Below, piece after piece: positions 23,508 to 24,181 of a DNA stretch of 24,181 nt (position 1 is its first letter; every line of letters begins with the position of its first letter). Source of the DNA: JBQCEE01 sp051960575. GTDB lineage: Bacteria > Actinomycetota > Actinomycetes > Mycobacteriales > Jatrophihabitantaceae. The stretch lies in NCBI RefSeq assembly GCF_051960575.1, contig NZ_JBQCEE010000076.1, positions 1-24,181 of the forward strand. Direction: 5' to 3'. The position numbers were made by a program, and so were the translations under genes. The notes under the pieces were generated by a model that was not told where the DNA came from, did not search any database, and saw nothing but the letters and a program-made list of their open reading frames with translations.

Positions 23508-24044
23508 ATGACCGCAGCACCCGCCACCGACGACGACCTCATCGCCGCGAACATCGCCGCGAGCCTCGCCGAGATCCCGCACCCGTCGCTGCCGAAGGGC
23601 AGCAACCTCTACGGCGGCACGAAGATCTTCCCCGACTACCAGGCCAAGCCGGGTCAGAGCTACTTCACCCTCGTGCACGGCATCGCGCACGAGTCGTCGG
23701 TGAGCTTCGTGGCCGTCCTGCAGGCGACGCGCGCGCTGCGCAAGGGCTTCGAGTCGGCGATCTACTTCTACGGCCCCGGCGCGATCAACTGCATCGCCAA
23801 CCGCGGCTTCCCGACCACCGGCGACGCCGCCTTCCCCGGGGAGACGAACATCAACGCCGCGCTCGAGACCTTCATCGCCGAGGGCGGCACGGTCTTCTGC
23901 TGCCGCTTCGGCCTCGCGCTGCACGGCGCGCGCGAGGAGGACCTCGTCGCCGGCGTCATCCCGGCCCACCCGCTCGACGTCCAGGACGCGGTGATCCACT
24001 ACGCCAACAAGGGCGCGATCATCAACTCCACCTACATGGTCTGA
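23508..24044 (+). CDS. MSMEG_0572/Sll0783-type nitrogen starvation response protein
   Basis: Predicted 178-residue cytosolic protein. I recognise it by overall sequence (YFTLVHGIAHESSVSF, then AIYFYGPGAINC, then TVFCCRFGLALHG) as the family first noted in Synechocystis Sll0783 and in mycobacteria, encoded in Nit1C clusters with a nitrilase, a radical SAM enzyme and an N-acetyltransferase. The alternating strand/helix pattern and cysteines C95, C131 and C132 fit a DsrE/F-like fold (inference). The biochemical role is not established. Nit1C clusters are linked to nitrogen limitation and cyanide assimilation. The ATG at 23508 has GAAGGGG about 6 bases upstream. It follows the amidohydrolase and precedes a reading frame cut by the window edge. 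Confidence 0.82.
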   Translation: MTAAPATDDDLIAANIAASLAEIPHPSLPKGSNLYGGTKIFPDYQAKPGQSYFTLVHGIAHESSVSFVAVLQATRALRKGFESAIYFYGPGAINCIANRGFPTTGDAAFPGETNINAALETFIAEGGTVFCCRFGLALHGAREEDLVAGVIPAHPLDVQDAVIHYANKGAIINSTYMV

Positions 24045-24051
24045 GCCGGTC

Positions 24052-24181
24052 ATGACCTCGGTCGCGCTGAGGGCCGACCTGGCAGTCTGCGGCGTGGCGG
24101 TGGACGCTCCAGTACACCGCCGCCGCGGGGCCCGCCCGTCGGACGACGGCCCCCTGCTTCGCGGCGGCGGCGGCCCCCCGC
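24052..24181 (+). CDS. 5' part of an open reading frame, possibly the Nit1C radical SAM gene
   Basis: An ATG 7 bases after the nitrogen-starvation gene opens a frame with no stop before the window end (43 codons). The fragment reads VALRADLAVCGVAVDAP, then RRRGARPSDDGPLL. By position, and from the Arg-rich and GxPSDD-like run, it could be the N-terminus of the MSMEG_0568/Sll0785-type radical SAM protein usual in these clusters. The radical SAM CxxxCxxC motif would lie outside the window, so this is tentative. The last 60 bases are extremely G/C-rich with homopolymer-like runs, so sequence errors could affect the frame. Confidence 0.35.
   Translation, partial: MTSVALRADLAVCGVAVDAPVHRRRGARPSDDGPLLRGGGGPP

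Overview
The window is very GC-rich with C/G-ending codons and many GTG starts. It carries the fhaA-fhaB-pstP-rodA-pbpA-pknB operon, an F420-type luciferase-like oxidoreductase of the Rv1855c kind, a DUF2630 protein and two apparent leaderless starts. These point to a high-GC Gram-positive actinobacterium. I cannot name the genus. The window is almost all chromosomal-type coding sequence. I saw no insertion sequence, prophage, CRISPR array or rRNA, and no gene-free stretch longer than about 215 bases.

Region 1 (1-7871). A secreted lamin-tail/endonuclease-exonuclease-phosphatase nuclease (minus) is divergent from a short-LID adenylate kinase that is coupled to a family 2 glycosyltransferase (plus). 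Converging on these is a minus-strand operon: a second glycosyltransferase, a long protein with a CDP-alcohol phosphotransferase core, and a short CDP-alcohol phosphotransferase. The two glycosyltransferases and two membrane phosphotransferases look like a machine for a phosphodiester-linked or lipid-linked envelope glycan.

Region 2 (7967-9821). A PAS-GAF-PP2C (SpoIIE/RsbU-like) phosphatase and a tRNA-Leu(CAG), both minus, with a perfect 18-base palindrome between them.

Region 3 (9930-17982). This is the actinobacterial cell-wall growth and Ser/Thr phosphorylation operon. It encodes two FHA-domain readers (FhaA, FhaB), the PP2C phosphatase PstP, the SEDS glycosyltransferase RodA, the class B penicillin-binding protein PbpA and the PASTA kinase PknB. 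The genes are overlapping or nearly so. The pknA gene that sits here in mycobacteria is absent. PbpA is enlarged, and both PstP and PknB end in Ser/Pro-rich extracellular tails.

Region 4 (17999-21353). An OmpR-type response regulator and histidine kinase (minus) are divergent from a membrane-anchored LolA-like protein. The shared intergenic region holds CTCAGG-type repeats, which suggest autoregulation and control of the LolA-like gene.

Region 5 (21366-24181). A DUF2630 small protein and an Rv1855c-like oxidoreductase (minus) are divergent from an amidohydrolase, followed by an MSMEG_0572/Sll0783-type nitrogen-starvation protein and an open reading frame cut by the window end. This looks like the 5' end of a Nit1C (nitrilase/cyanide nitrogen assimilation) cluster, most of which would lie beyond the window.
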